Of a stretch of DNA of 64,000 nt, positions 39,421 to 48,340 are shown piece after piece (within the stretch, counting starts at the first letter, position 1; each line of letters opens with the position of its first letter). The DNA lies in assembly GCA_052143315.1 (NCBI GenBank), contig JBKQTE010000054.1:1-64000 (forward strand), in the 5' to 3' direction. Both the position numbers and the translations under genes were made by a program. The DNA comes from DASZIT01 sp052143315 (GTDB taxonomy: Bacteria; Actinomycetota; Acidimicrobiia; Acidimicrobiales; RAAP-2). Under the pieces are notes generated by a model that was not told where the DNA came from, did not search any database, and saw only the letters and a program-made list of their open reading frames with translations.

Positions 39421-40889
39421 CCGCCGACACCATGCTCGACGACCTGGCCGTCGAGGCCATCACCTCGCTGCACCCCCACGTGATCGTGCTGTTCGGCGCC
39501 ACCGGCGACCTCGCCCGCCGCAAGCTCCTGCCCGGACTGCTCCGGCTCTCCCACGCCGGCCTACTGCCCGAGTGCCACATCATCGGGACGTCGCTCGAGG
39601 AGCTCGACGACGACGCCTTCCGGCACTTCGCCCGCCAGGCGTGCGAAGAGTTCGCCCGGACCGACATCGTCACCAACCGGTGGGACGACTTCGCCCCCGG
39701 GCTCAAGTACGTCCCGCAGGCCACCGGTGCGGCAGGGTTGGCCGAGGCGGTGTCCCGCTCGGAGAACGTGCTGGGCAAGGACCACCGCAGGCTGCACTAC
39801 CTGAGCACCCCGCCCTCGGCCGCCCACGCCGTGGTCCGGACCCTGGGGGAGGCCAACCTGGTGGAGCGGTCGAGGATCATCATGGAGAAGCCGTTCGGCA
39901 CCGACCTCCACACCGCCAAGGTGCTGAACGACGCCGTCCACCGCATCTTCTCCCCCGAGCAGGTCTACCGGATCGACCACTTCCTGGGGAAGGAGGCGGC
40001 CCAGAACATCCTGGCCTTCCGGTTCGCCAACGGGCTCTTCGAGCCCATCTGGAACCGGGGCCACATCGACCACGTCCAGATCGACGTGCCCGAGACCCTC
40101 GGCCTCGACGCCCGGGCCAGCTTCTACGAGGGGACCGGTGCCTTTCGCGACATGGTGGTGACCCACCTCTTCCAGATCCTGGCCTTCATGGCCATGGAGC
40201 CACCCACCTCGCTCGACCCCCGGTCCATCACCGAGGAGAAGAACAAGGTCTTCCGCTCCATGCGGCCCATCGACGTCTCCCAGGTGGTGCGGGGACAGTA
40301 CGAGGGCTACCGGTCCATTCCCGGGGTCGACCCCGACTCCCAGACCGAGACGTTCATCGCCCTCAAGTGCGAGATCGACAACTGGCGGTGGGCCGGCGTG
40401 CCGTTCTACCTGCGGACGGGCAAGCAGATGGCCGAGGGTGCCCGGATCATCTCCATCGCCTTTCGCGAGCCCCCCAAGTCCATGTTCCCGGCCGGCTCGG
40501 GCATCGGGGCGCACGGGCCCGACCACCTCACCTTCGACCTGGCCGACTCGTCCAAGCTCTCCCTGTCGTTCTACGGCAAGCGCCCGGGGCCGGGGATGAA
40601 GCTGGACAAGCTGAGCCTCCAGTTCGCCCTGCACGAGACCCACCAGGAGGACGAGGTGCTCGAGGCATACGAGCGCCTCATCCACGACGCCATGAGCGGC
40701 GATCACACCCTGTTCACCGCGGCCGACGACATCGAGCGCCTGTGGGAGCTGTCGATCCCCCTCCTCGAGGACCCGCCCGAGGTGCAGCTCTACTCCCCCG
40801 GGTCGTGGGGGCCCGAGGCCATCCACGACCTGGTCGCACCCCAGGCATGGCGACTGCCCTTCACCCGGGGGTGGCGCCAGCCGGACTGA
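39417..40889 (+). CDS. zwf: Glucose-6-phosphate 1-dehydrogenase
   Basis: The 490-aa enzyme has the NADP-binding VIVLFGATGDLARRKLLPGL near residues 23-42 and the substrate-binding/catalytic YRIDHFLGKEAAQN. It starts the oxidative pentose phosphate pathway, oxidising glucose-6-phosphate to 6-phosphogluconolactone. The ATG at 39417 puts the GATGD motif at the usual depth. An upstream GTG at 39357 would add 20 residues. No gnd, opcA or pgl is adjacent. Confidence 0.95.
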   Translation: MTADTMLDDLAVEAITSLHPHVIVLFGATGDLARRKLLPGLLRLSHAGLLPECHIIGTSLEELDDDAFRHFARQACEEFARTDIVTNRWDDFAPGLKYVPQATGAAGLAEAVSRSENVLGKDHRRLHYLSTPPSAAHAVVRTLGEANLVERSRIIMEKPFGTDLHTAKVLNDAVHRIFSPEQVYRIDHFLGKEAAQNILAFRFANGLFEPIWNRGHIDHVQIDVPETLGLDARASFYEGTGAFRDMVVTHLFQILAFMAMEPPTSLDPRSITEEKNKVFRSMRPIDVSQVVRGQYEGYRSIPGVDPDSQTETFIALKCEIDNWRWAGVPFYLRTGKQMAEGARIISIAFREPPKSMFPAGSGIGAHGPDHLTFDLADSSKLSLSFYGKRPGPGMKLDKLSLQFALHETHQEDEVLEAYERLIHDAMSGDHTLFTAADDIERLWELSIPLLEDPPEVQLYSPGSWGPEAIHDLVAPQAWRLPFTRGWRQPD

Positions 40890-41052
40890 GGGTGGACGCC
40901 GCCGGCCGGCACCCGGACCTGATCGCCCGCCGGTACCGTGGTCTCGATGGCCCCGCCCACCTCGATGTCGACTGAAGGCGTCACCAGGCGCGGGTCCGCC
41001 ATGCCCTCCGGCCCACCGGACCCGGGATGTCGAGCCCAGGGAGGCGGCCGGC

Positions 41053-41292
41053 GTGGCCCATGAGGACCGCCGCCTCTGGTTCGGGAAGAAGGAGGGTGGC
41101 CTGGGGTTCGCCCCACTGACCTGGCAGGGACGGGCGGCCACGTTCCTGTATGTCTTCCTGGTGGTGGTGGCCGTCCTCACCTACTCCCAGCTCTGGCTGA
41201 CCGCGTTCGTGGTGGTCTTCTACACGGTCGCCTTCGGCTTCGTCGTCGCCTTCAAGTCCGACCTCCTGAAGGACTGGCCGCCCGGTTCGTGA
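41053..41292 (+). CDS. Small two-helix membrane protein
   Basis: The 79-aa protein (GTG start) has a charged N-terminus, WFGKKEGGLGFAPLTWQGRA, and hydrophobic helices at about 30-47 and 47-66, ending in DLLKDWPPGS. I recognise no family, though FGKKEGG.GF.PLTWQG is a recurrent motif in bacterial small membrane proteins. Its end overlaps the convergent permease gene by about 40 bp, so the two may be antisense at their 3' ends. Confidence 0.65.
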   Translation: MAHEDRRLWFGKKEGGLGFAPLTWQGRAATFLYVFLVVVAVLTYSQLWLTAFVVVFYTVAFGFVVAFKSDLLKDWPPGS

Positions 41293-42082
41293 CGGACGGT
41301 CCGGCGATCCGCTTCCTGCGCCACCACCCCCACCACCGGCCGGCCACGTAGGCGCCGGCGGAGACGGTTCCCACGAAGAAGCCGACCGGCCAGTTGGTCT
41401 GGTACGAGGCGGCGATCGATGCCCACACGGTGAGGAGTGCGATCACCACGGAGAGGCTGATCGCCGTGCCCGGTCGGTCCACGAACGATCGTGCGGCGGC
41501 GGGGGGTCCGACCATCAGCGTGAACATCAAGAGGGCACCGACAACCGGGACCGACATGGTGGCGGCGAGGGCGACGAGCACCAGGAACAGCATCTCGACA
41601 CGCCGGGTCCGCACTCCACCGGCCTCGGCGATCTCCGGTGAGACCGAGGAGAGCAGCAGGGGCCGGTAGAGCACGATCACCGTGGCGATCGACACCGCGC
41701 CGAGCAGCGCGGTGAGCCCGACTTCGTTGCCGCTGACGCCCAGCACCTCGCCGAACAGAAGGGAGTAGATCGCCGGTGCATACTCGGTGCTCCAGCTCAG
41801 AAAGAGCGAGCCCAGGCCGAGCATCACCACCACGGCCAGCGCCGTCACGACATCGTGGCGCCCCCGCTTTCCCAGCCAACCGATGCCGAGGGCGGCAATG
41901 AGGGCGAACAGTCCCAACCCGAAGATGGTGCTGACACCGAGCAGGCTGGCTCCTGCTGCTCCGGCGAAGGCCGACTGAGGCACGGCATGGGCGACGAACG
42001 AGGACCCGCGCATGACCACGAAGAACCCGACCACGCCGGCCATCAGGGCCACGATGGTCGCCACCTCCCAGGTGTTGATCAT
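41252..42082 (-). CDS. Metal ABC transporter permease (ZnuB/MntB type), second subunit
   Basis: The 276-aa polytopic protein starts INTWEVATIVALMAGVVGFF and has FVVMRGSSFVAHAVPQSAFA, GVSTIFGLGLFALI and several further helices. This is the ABC-3 permease pattern. It follows a second ABC-3 permease with an ATGA overlap. Both belong with the ATPase and the binding protein in one minus-strand operon for Zn or Mn import. The C-terminus is charged and cytosolic. Confidence 0.88.
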   Translation of the reverse strand: MINTWEVATIVALMAGVVGFFVVMRGSSFVAHAVPQSAFAGAAGASLLGVSTIFGLGLFALIAALGIGWLGKRGRHDVVTALAVVVMLGLGSLFLSWSTEYAPAIYSLLFGEVLGVSGNEVGLTALLGAVSIATVIVLYRPLLLSSVSPEIAEAGGVRTRRVEMLFLVLVALAATMSVPVVGALLMFTLMVGPPAAARSFVDRPGTAISLSVVIALLTVWASIAASYQTNWPVGFFVGTVSAGAYVAGRWWGWWRRKRIAGPSVTNRAASPSGGRT

Positions 42083-43053
42083 GAACCCCGAGAACACGTC
42101 ACCTCGCTCAGGCCCGCCAGCGGGCTGCTCCCCTTGACCTCCGATGGTCCGCCGGCGGGACGGGTCCGCTTGGACCGCCGCCAACTCCAGAGGTCGGCCA
42201 CCAGATAGAGGGCGAAGACGGCGGTGACCACGAAGAAGCTCACCGGCCACCCCCGTCTCGCCGGGGGCCAGTAGTAGCTGTCGTAGGAGAGCAGGATGCC
42301 CGACCACGTGGCGGCGACGCCGATGCCACCGGCGGCGAGCATGGCCATCCACGGCCGCTTGGTCAGCTTGAGCGCCGTCGCCGCCGGGCCGATCAGCAGC
42401 GCGGTGCCGAGGATGGTGCCCACCGCGACCGACGAGAGCGACACCGAGACCCCCATCAGCACCAGGAAGGCGAGCCCGATCCGGCGTACCGGGATGCCTC
42501 GGGCCGCCGCCAGGTCGGTGCTCAGAGAGGAGAGCAGGAGGGGTCGGTAGAGGAGGGACACCACGGCGAGGCCGACCAGGCCCAGGATGATCATGGCCGG
42601 GATGGTGATCCCGCTGATGGTGAACAGGGAGCCGAACAGGATGGTGATCGTCGCCCCGGTCGTCGAGTTGACCGTGGTGTCCCAGTACAGGAAGAGGGCG
42701 GAGAGGCCGAGCATGGCACCGAGCACGATGCCGGTGGCCACATCGCGCCCCCTCCGGCGCTGCACGCCGAACAGCTCCATGGTGCCCGCCACCACCACGC
42801 CCACCCCGACGAACCCCCACAGCGGGCTCACCCCGGCCAGGTACGCACCGGAGCCGCCCAGTGTCCCCATGTCGCTCAGGGCCTCGCCGGCGAACGCCTG
42901 TCCCCGGATCACGGTGAACACGCCCACGCATCCCGACACCAGCGAGACGACCACCCCGATGGCGAGGGCGGTGCGGACGGGCTGGCTCTGGAAGAAGCCC
43001 GCTTCGAACACGATGGAACCGACCGGGAGCACGGGCTCAGCCCACGCCGCCAT
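42079..43053 (-). CDS. Metal ABC transporter permease (ABC-3 family), first subunit
   Basis: The 324-aa permease has SGCVGVFTVIRGQAFAGEAL followed by SDMGTLGGSGAYLAGVSPLW. The FVVIRG...A..LS signature is typical of Zn/Mn ABC-3 permeases, which have about eight helices. It overlaps the ATPase gene by 17 bp at its start. Two distinct permease subunits in tandem suggest a heterodimer, as in some actinobacterial Zn systems. Confidence 0.88.
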   Translation of the reverse strand: MAAWAEPVLPVGSIVFEAGFFQSQPVRTALAIGVVVSLVSGCVGVFTVIRGQAFAGEALSDMGTLGGSGAYLAGVSPLWGFVGVGVVVAGTMELFGVQRRRGRDVATGIVLGAMLGLSALFLYWDTTVNSTTGATITILFGSLFTISGITIPAMIILGLVGLAVVSLLYRPLLLSSLSTDLAAARGIPVRRIGLAFLVLMGVSVSLSSVAVGTILGTALLIGPAATALKLTKRPWMAMLAAGGIGVAATWSGILLSYDSYYWPPARRGWPVSFFVVTAVFALYLVADLWSWRRSKRTRPAGGPSEVKGSSPLAGLSEVTCSRGS

Positions 43054-43894
43054 CGACCGTGCGCAGCGCTGCCGTCCGTGGTGCGGAGAGATCGGGAACC
43101 GGCGTGGGACCGGCGACGATGATGATGCGGTCGTGCACGTGGAGCACCGCCACCGGATGCCCGTAGAGACCGCTCAGGACCTCGGGCCGGATGACCTCGT
43201 CGGTCGACCCGCTGGCGGCACGACCGTTGGCCAGGTAGACGACTCGGTCCATCACCGCCAGGAGCGGGTTCATGTCGTGAGCGGAGAGAAGGACGGCAAC
43301 CTCCTGCTCACGGGCCACCCGCCCGAGGAGCTCCACCACCTCCTGCTCGCTACGGATGTCGAGGTTGGCCAGCGGTTCGTCGAGGACGAGCAGGCGGGGC
43401 CGGCTGATCAGGGCATGGGCGATGAGCACTCGCTGGAGCTCGCCACCGGACAGGCTCCCCACCCGTGCGGTGGCGAAGCCGGTGGCATCGACAGCGTCGA
43501 GCATCTCGTCGACGGCAGCCCGCCGGGCACGCCTCGGCACGCCGGCCCCGACCCGGTGACCGTCCATTCCGAGGGCGATCAGGTCCCGGGCCCGCAAGGG
43601 GATGTCGGGGTCCACCACCACCTTCTGGGGGACGTACCCGATCGAACGGCTCCGGGTGGAGTGCGGGCCGTTGGCACCCACCCGGACGGCGCCCCGGTTG
43701 GGGCTGAGCAGCCCCAGGACCACCCTGAACAGGGTGGTCTTCCCCGCTCCGTTGGATCCGATCAGGCCGACGAACTCCCCCCGCCGGACCGAGAAGCCGA
43801 CGTCCTCGAGGATCTGGCGTCCTCCCAGCCAGACACTGACCCCGTCGAGGGACAGGACCTCGTCGTCGTGCTGCTCCGGGGCGGGCCGTGGCAT
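43037..43894 (-). CDS. Metal ABC transporter ATP-binding protein (ZnuC type)
   Basis: The 285-aa ATPase has Walker A LIGSNGAGKTTLFRVVLG, a signature LSGGELQRVLIAHAL, Walker B LLVLDEPLANLD and the switch His in SAHDMNPLL. IGYVPQ marks the Q-loop. This is the ZnuC/ABC-3 ATPase pattern. It is coupled by a TGATG overlap to the binding-protein gene upstream. Confidence 0.9.
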   Translation of the reverse strand: MPRPAPEQHDDEVLSLDGVSVWLGGRQILEDVGFSVRRGEFVGLIGSNGAGKTTLFRVVLGLLSPNRGAVRVGANGPHSTRSRSIGYVPQKVVVDPDIPLRARDLIALGMDGHRVGAGVPRRARRAAVDEMLDAVDATGFATARVGSLSGGELQRVLIAHALISRPRLLVLDEPLANLDIRSEQEVVELLGRVAREQEVAVLLSAHDMNPLLAVMDRVVYLANGRAASGSTDEVIRPEVLSGLYGHPVAVLHVHDRIIIVAGPTPVPDLSAPRTAALRTVDGGVG

Positions 43895-44832
43895 CACAGG
43901 CGGGGGGCGGAGGTCCCGTGAGCCAGGGCGTTGCGGAGCGCCTGCACCTCGGCCACCATCCAGGACTGGTAGTCGTACCCCGGGGTCGGCATGGTCTCGT
44001 AGACGCCGACCACGGGGATGCCGTTCTGGTGGGCCAGGGTGAGCAGCGACTGCGTGAGGGAGTCGGTGACCTGCTGGTTGTAGACGAAGACCTTCACCTG
44101 GTGGCCGGTGAACAGGCCCGTCTGGATGGAGACGTCCTGGGGGGACGGGTCCACCCCGTTCATGATGTCGGCCTGGAAGGTGAACGGTGTCAGGTTGCGG
44201 GTCCCGGCTGCCTCCAACATGTAGTCGGCCACCGGCTCGGTGGTGGCCACGGTGGCACCGGGATACGCCGTCGCCAGCGCGGCGATCGCCTGGTCCCAGG
44301 GGGTGAGCGAGGCGGTGAAGGTGGTGACGTTCGACTCGAAGTACGCGGCGTGGGAGGGATCGAGGGAGGAGAGGTCCCTGCCGATGGCCTGCGCCACCGC
44401 CGGCATCGTCGTCGGCTTGTACCAGAGGTGGGGATTGGGCGTGGAGTCGGGCAGCCCGAGCAGTGCCTGCACATCGATCACCTTGCGGTCGGCGCTCGGT
44501 GAGGTGCTCTCGATCTTGTTCATGAAGGTGTCGTAGCCGACGCCGTTCTGGACGATCAGCTCGGCGGCGCCGACCACCTCCGCCACCTTGGGGCTCGACT
44601 CGAAGGTGTGGGGGTCGGTGTTCGGATTGCTGAGGATGGCGGTCGTCGCCACGTACTTCCCGCCGATCTGGCCGATCACGTTGGCGTACTCGTTCTCGGC
44701 CCCGACGGCGACGATCTTCCCGCTCGATGCCGGCGTGGCGGACGAGGAGCAGGCGGATCCGACCAGGCCCGCGGCAACGACAACCGCTCCTACGATGGTC
44801 CTCCTGAAGCGTGCTTCGAATCGAACTGCCAT
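43894..44832 (-). CDS. Zn/Mn-type ABC transporter solute-binding lipoprotein
   Basis: The 312-aa protein has a lipoprotein signal ending VGSACSSS (lipobox Cys about 28), then VAVGAENEYANVIGQIGGKY, NPNTDPHTFESSP, NPHLWYKPTTMP, EPVADYMLEAAG and a C-terminal VYETMPTPGYDYQSWM. These belong to the cluster A-I (ZnuA/TroA) family. The His residues of DPH and NPH probably ligate the metal. There is no His-rich loop, so Zn or Mn remains open. AAGGAGG precedes the ATG at 44832. A Fur-type box lies 54 bp upstream. Confidence 0.88.
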   Translation of the reverse strand: MAVRFEARFRRTIVGAVVVAAGLVGSACSSSATPASSGKIVAVGAENEYANVIGQIGGKYVATTAILSNPNTDPHTFESSPKVAEVVGAAELIVQNGVGYDTFMNKIESTSPSADRKVIDVQALLGLPDSTPNPHLWYKPTTMPAVAQAIGRDLSSLDPSHAAYFESNVTTFTASLTPWDQAIAALATAYPGATVATTEPVADYMLEAAGTRNLTPFTFQADIMNGVDPSPQDVSIQTGLFTGHQVKVFVYNQQVTDSLTQSLLTLAHQNGIPVVGVYETMPTPGYDYQSWMVAEVQALRNALAHGTSAPRL

Positions 44833-44885
44833 CCCGGGCTGCCTCCTTGCTTCTCGTCCGACTGCGGCCCCTGCCGCCCATGAGT

Positions 44886-44904
44886 GATAATGATAATCAG
44901 TATC
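44886..44904. promoter_or_regulatory. Fur/Zur/Mur-type operator, near consensus
   Basis: GATAATGATAATCAGTATC matches the classical 19-bp Fur box (GATAATGATAATCATTATC) at 18 of 19 positions. It lies between the divergent metal ABC operon (start 44832) and a luciferase-like monooxygenase (start 44998). A Fur-superfamily repressor, most likely Zur or a Mn-sensing homologue given the transporter, should bind it when metal is plentiful. Confidence 0.75.
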
Positions 44905-44997
44905 AGCCCGGATGTCGAGAGCCCGACCGTCTCCAGGCGACGATCGCTGACCCCGGCTCCCCGGGAAGCCACCGCCCCGCCCCGGTGTTGTAGGGGC

Positions 44998-46011
44998 ATG
45001 GTCCCCCTCTCCGTCCTCGACCTCGCCACCGTGGCCAGCGGGTCGACGCCGGCCCGGGCGCTGGAGGAGACCACCCGCCTGGCCGGGGTGGTGGAGGCGC
45101 TCGGCTACCGGCGGCTGTGGGTGGCCGAGCACCACGGCATGCCCATGGTGGCCAGCTCGTCGCCGGCGGTGCTGGTCGGCCACCTGGCCGACGCCACCAC
45201 CACCCTGCGCATCGGCGCCGGCGGGGTGATGCTCCCCAACCACGCCCCCCTGGTGATCGCCGAGCAGTTCGGAACGCTGGAGGCCCTCCACCCGGGGCGG
45301 ATCGACCTGGGCCTCGGCCGCGCCCCGGGGACCGACCCGGCCACCGCCCGGGCCCTGCGCCGCTCCCCCGACCTGGGGGCCGACACCTTCCCCGACGACG
45401 TGGTGGAGCTGATCCACTACCTGGCCCCCACCGACCGTCCGCCGACCCACCCGGCATCGGTGCCGGGCCGGGGCTACCTGCCGGAGATGTGGCTGCTGGG
45501 ATCGTCGGTCTTCAGTGCCCAGCTGGCCGGGATGCTGGGACTGCCGTTCTCCTTCGCTTACCACTTCAGCCCCGGCTACGTGGACGCCGCCCTGGATCGG
45601 TACCGGTCGGCGTTCACTCCCTCGTTCCTGCTGGACGAGCCCCACGCCATGGTGGCGGTGTCGGTGCTGTGCGCACCCACCGACGAGGAGGCCCGCTGGC
45701 TGTCCGGGCCGTCGGCGGTGACCATCGTCCAGCTGCGGACGGGACGATTGGGACCGCTGCTCACCCCCGAAGAGGCGGCCGCCTACCGGTTCTCCGAGGC
45801 GGAGGCGGCGCTGGTGGCCGGCACCACCGCCACCCACCTGATCGGGGACCCGGCCACCGTCCTGCAGGGGCTGGTCGAGCTGCAGGAGCGCACCTCGGCC
45901 GACGAGCTGATCCTGTCGACCCGGGCTCACTCCTACGAGGCGCGGGCGCGGTCCCTCACCCTGGTGGCCGAGGCCGCCTCGCTGGAGCGGCAGCCGGCGG
46001 TGGCCGGCTGA
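44998..46011 (+). CDS. Luciferase-like monooxygenase (LLM-class flavin-dependent oxidoreductase)
   Basis: The 337-aa protein has PLSVLDLATVASGSTPARAL, EALGYRRLWVAEHHGMPMVA, LRIGAGGVMLPNHAPLVIAE and GRIDLGLGRAPGTDP, the pattern of the YhbW/MsnO8-type LLM group that uses FMN. I preferred ATG 44998 over upstream starts, because the extension would run through the Fur-type box. It shares that divergent spacer with the metal transporter, so metal-responsive control is possible. The substrate is unknown. Confidence 0.88.
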   Translation: MVPLSVLDLATVASGSTPARALEETTRLAGVVEALGYRRLWVAEHHGMPMVASSSPAVLVGHLADATTTLRIGAGGVMLPNHAPLVIAEQFGTLEALHPGRIDLGLGRAPGTDPATARALRRSPDLGADTFPDDVVELIHYLAPTDRPPTHPASVPGRGYLPEMWLLGSSVFSAQLAGMLGLPFSFAYHFSPGYVDAALDRYRSAFTPSFLLDEPHAMVAVSVLCAPTDEEARWLSGPSAVTIVQLRTGRLGPLLTPEEAAAYRFSEAEAALVAGTTATHLIGDPATVLQGLVELQERTSADELILSTRAHSYEARARSLTLVAEAASLERQPAVAG

Positions 46012-46022
46012 GCCGGCCACCG
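45998..46022 (+). terminator. Hairpin between convergent LLM and MFS genes
   Basis: CGGTGGCCGGC and its exact complement flank TGA, the LLM stop codon; the stem is 11 bp. It is followed by GCCCTGTTTAG. The hairpin lies between convergent genes and may end transcription in both directions. The T-run is weak. Confidence 0.45.
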
Positions 46023-46045
46023 GCCCTGTTTAGCCCCGGGGGCGC

Positions 46046-47725
46046 TCAACCGATCGCCGCTCCGAGCCCCGAGACCCCTTCGTCGAACTCGGCGTCGCCC
46101 GAGCCGGACATCCCCCCGGCCATGGCCAGGTCCTCGCTCGGGCGCTCGAGGCCCGAGTCGGTGCGCAGCCCGACCTCTTTCAGGAAGAGGGTGAGGACGA
46201 AGGTCACCGCCGCCAGCGGCACCCCGACCAGGAACACGGTGTGCAGCGACCGGACGAAGGACTCCAGGATCCCGTGCTGGACCGCCGTCGGAAAGGCGTG
46301 CAGCTCGGCGGGGCTCATGGAGAAGCTCTGGTTGACGTGCAGGTTCCTGCCGGCCGCCCCTGGGACCAGGATGGGGATCCAGTGGGTCAGCCCGGCGATG
46401 AAGATGGCTCCGAAGAGCGAGGTCCCGAAGGCCCCGCCGAGCGAGCGGAAGAAGGTGACGGCGGCGGTGGCCGTGCCGATCAGCCGGCCCTCCACCGAGT
46501 TCTGGGTGGCCAGCACCATGATCTGCATGGTCATGCCCATCCCCGCCCCCAGCACGATGACGTAGATGCTCATGGTGACGTGCGATGTGTGGAGGCCGAG
46601 ATTGGACAGCAGGTACATCCCGAGGACCATCAGCAGGCTGCCGACGACGGGGAAGAACTTGTACCGCCCGGTCCGCGTCACCACCTGGCCGGAGATGATC
46701 GAGGTGACCAGCAGTCCCAGCATCATGGGCACCAGCAGCAGGCCCGAGATGGTCGGGGAGACCCCGTCGACCAGCTGGAGGTAGAGCGGCAGGTAGATGA
46801 TGGCACCGAACATCACCATGGCCAGTAGGAAGCTGACCGAGGAGGTGACCCGGAACACCCCGATGCGGAAGAGGCTGGGCGGAAGGATCGGCTCGGAGGC
46901 GCGGTGCTCCCAGACGACGAAGGTGGCGACCAGCACGGCGGCCACGACGGACAGGGCGAGGATGATCGGCGAGCTCCAGGCGTACTGGGTGCCGCCCCAC
47001 ACCGTCACCAGGAGGGTGGCGGTGATGCCGAACACCAGCAGCACGGCGCCGAAGTAGTCGATGTCGTGGGTCTGGCGGCGGAACGGCAGCTTCAGCACCA
47101 CCGAGGTGACCACCAGGGCCACGATGCCGATGGGGACGTTGATGTAGAAGATCCACCGCCAGCTCAACTGCTCGGTGAACACCCCGCCGAGGAGGGGACC
47201 GGCCACCGACGCCAGGGCGAAGGTGGCGCCGAAGTACCCCTGGTAACGACCGCGCTCGCGGGGCGAGACGACGTCGGCGATGATGGTGAAGGCCATCGCC
47301 ATCAGGCCGCCGGCCCCCAGGCCCTGGATCCCCCGGAAGGCGATCAGCTCGCCCATGTTCTGGCTCAGCCCCGACAGGATCGAGCCGAGCAGGAAGACCA
47401 CGATGGCGAACTGGAAGATCCCCTTGCGGCCCAGCTGGTCGGAGAGCTTGCCGTAGAGGGGGGTCGAGATCGTGGAGGTGAGCAGGTAGGCGGTCACCAC
47501 CCAGCTGATGTGGTTGAGGCCGTGGAGGTCGTTGACGATGGTGGGCAGGGCGGTGGCGACGATGGTCTGGTCGAGGGCGGCCAGGAACATCCCCAGCATC
47601 AGGCCGCTGAAGATGATCATGATCTGCCGGTGGGAGAGGTCGTACCTCGGCTCGTCGGGGTTGGCGAACCCGGCCAAGGCGACAGGGGTCCCCTCCGTCC
47701 CACCGGGTGGTGTGTCGATGCTCAT
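46046..47725 (-). CDS. MFS drug/H+ antiporter, DHA2 (EmrB/QacA) family
   Basis: The 559-aa transporter has FLAALDQTIVATALPTIVND (motif D1) near helix 1, LSDQLGRKGIFQFAIVVFLL (motif A), RGIQGLGAGGLMAMAF (motif B) and AGPLLGGVFTEQLSWRWIFY (motif C). This indicates the 14-helix DHA2 group, which exports drugs or lipophilic compounds. The ATG at 47725 overlaps the stop of a MarR regulator (ATGA), the standard arrangement of a repressor-controlled efflux pump. Confidence 0.92.
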   Translation of the reverse strand: MSIDTPPGGTEGTPVALAGFANPDEPRYDLSHRQIMIIFSGLMLGMFLAALDQTIVATALPTIVNDLHGLNHISWVVTAYLLTSTISTPLYGKLSDQLGRKGIFQFAIVVFLLGSILSGLSQNMGELIAFRGIQGLGAGGLMAMAFTIIADVVSPRERGRYQGYFGATFALASVAGPLLGGVFTEQLSWRWIFYINVPIGIVALVVTSVVLKLPFRRQTHDIDYFGAVLLVFGITATLLVTVWGGTQYAWSSPIILALSVVAAVLVATFVVWEHRASEPILPPSLFRIGVFRVTSSVSFLLAMVMFGAIIYLPLYLQLVDGVSPTISGLLLVPMMLGLLVTSIISGQVVTRTGRYKFFPVVGSLLMVLGMYLLSNLGLHTSHVTMSIYVIVLGAGMGMTMQIMVLATQNSVEGRLIGTATAAVTFFRSLGGAFGTSLFGAIFIAGLTHWIPILVPGAAGRNLHVNQSFSMSPAELHAFPTAVQHGILESFVRSLHTVFLVGVPLAAVTFVLTLFLKEVGLRTDSGLERPSEDLAMAGGMSGSGDAEFDEGVSGLGAAIG

Positions 47726-48234
47726 CGTGAGCCTTTCTGGGCGTGGAGCCCGGCGGCCAGGCGGGACAGCCCGGCGGCCAGGGTTCTGCGTTCGTCGTCG
47801 GTCCAGTCGGCCACCGCCTCGGCCAGGGTCTCCAGCCGGGCGTCGGACACGGCGTCGAGCACGGCCGAGCCCCGCTCGGAGAGGCTGAGCAGCGAGGCCC
47901 GTCCGTCGAGCGGGTCGGGGACCTTGGTGATCAGTCCAGCGGCTACCAGGTCGCGCATCTGCCGGCTCACCGTGGACGGGTCGAGCTCCACCGACTCGGC
48001 CAGCTCGGACAGGCGGACGGGGCCGTGCTCGGACACCCGGACCAGCAGCCAGTACCCGGCCCGGTCGATCGACTCGTTCTCTCCGAGGGCGTCGGCCGGC
48101 ACCTCGAGCCGGAGGATGGCCCGGGCCACCTGGGTCAGCGCCCGCTCCAGCCCGGCCGGCACCAGGCACGGGGTGGTGGTGGCGGCCGGGTCTGCCGCGG
48201 CGGTCGATGTCTCGGTGTCGGTGTGGATGGCCAT
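47722..48234 (-). CDS. MarR-family regulator of the efflux pump
   Basis: The 170-aa protein has an ordinary MarR winged helix: VRLSELAESVELDPSTVSRQ, then MRDLVAAGLITKVPDPLDGR and ASLLSLSERGSAVLD. I chose ATG 48234, which leaves an AT-rich promoter with TATAGT and an operator-like TTGTAACAA upstream. A longer frame would translate that promoter. It probably represses itself and the pump until a toxic ligand binds. Confidence 0.88.
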   Translation of the reverse strand: MAIHTDTETSTAAADPAATTTPCLVPAGLERALTQVARAILRLEVPADALGENESIDRAGYWLLVRVSEHGPVRLSELAESVELDPSTVSRQMRDLVAAGLITKVPDPLDGRASLLSLSERGSAVLDAVSDARLETLAEAVADWTDDERRTLAAGLSRLAAGLHAQKGSR

Positions 48235-48279
48235 AGTCAGATCCTCGGGGTTCGGCCCCCGCAACGTGATGGTATCTGC

Positions 48280-48298
48280 TTGTAACAACCAACTATAT
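48280..48298 (-). promoter_or_regulatory. Promoter/operator of the marR-efflux operon
   Basis: TTGTAACAA (48280-48288) is a symmetric 4-1-4 repeat. On the minus strand TATAGT (48298-48293) is a good -10 box immediately upstream of it. A MarR dimer at this site would block the promoter. Confidence 0.45.
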
Positions 48299-48340
48299 GG
48301 CTCCAGACCATGGTCCGCCAACGTCCTGGTCAGAGCCTCG

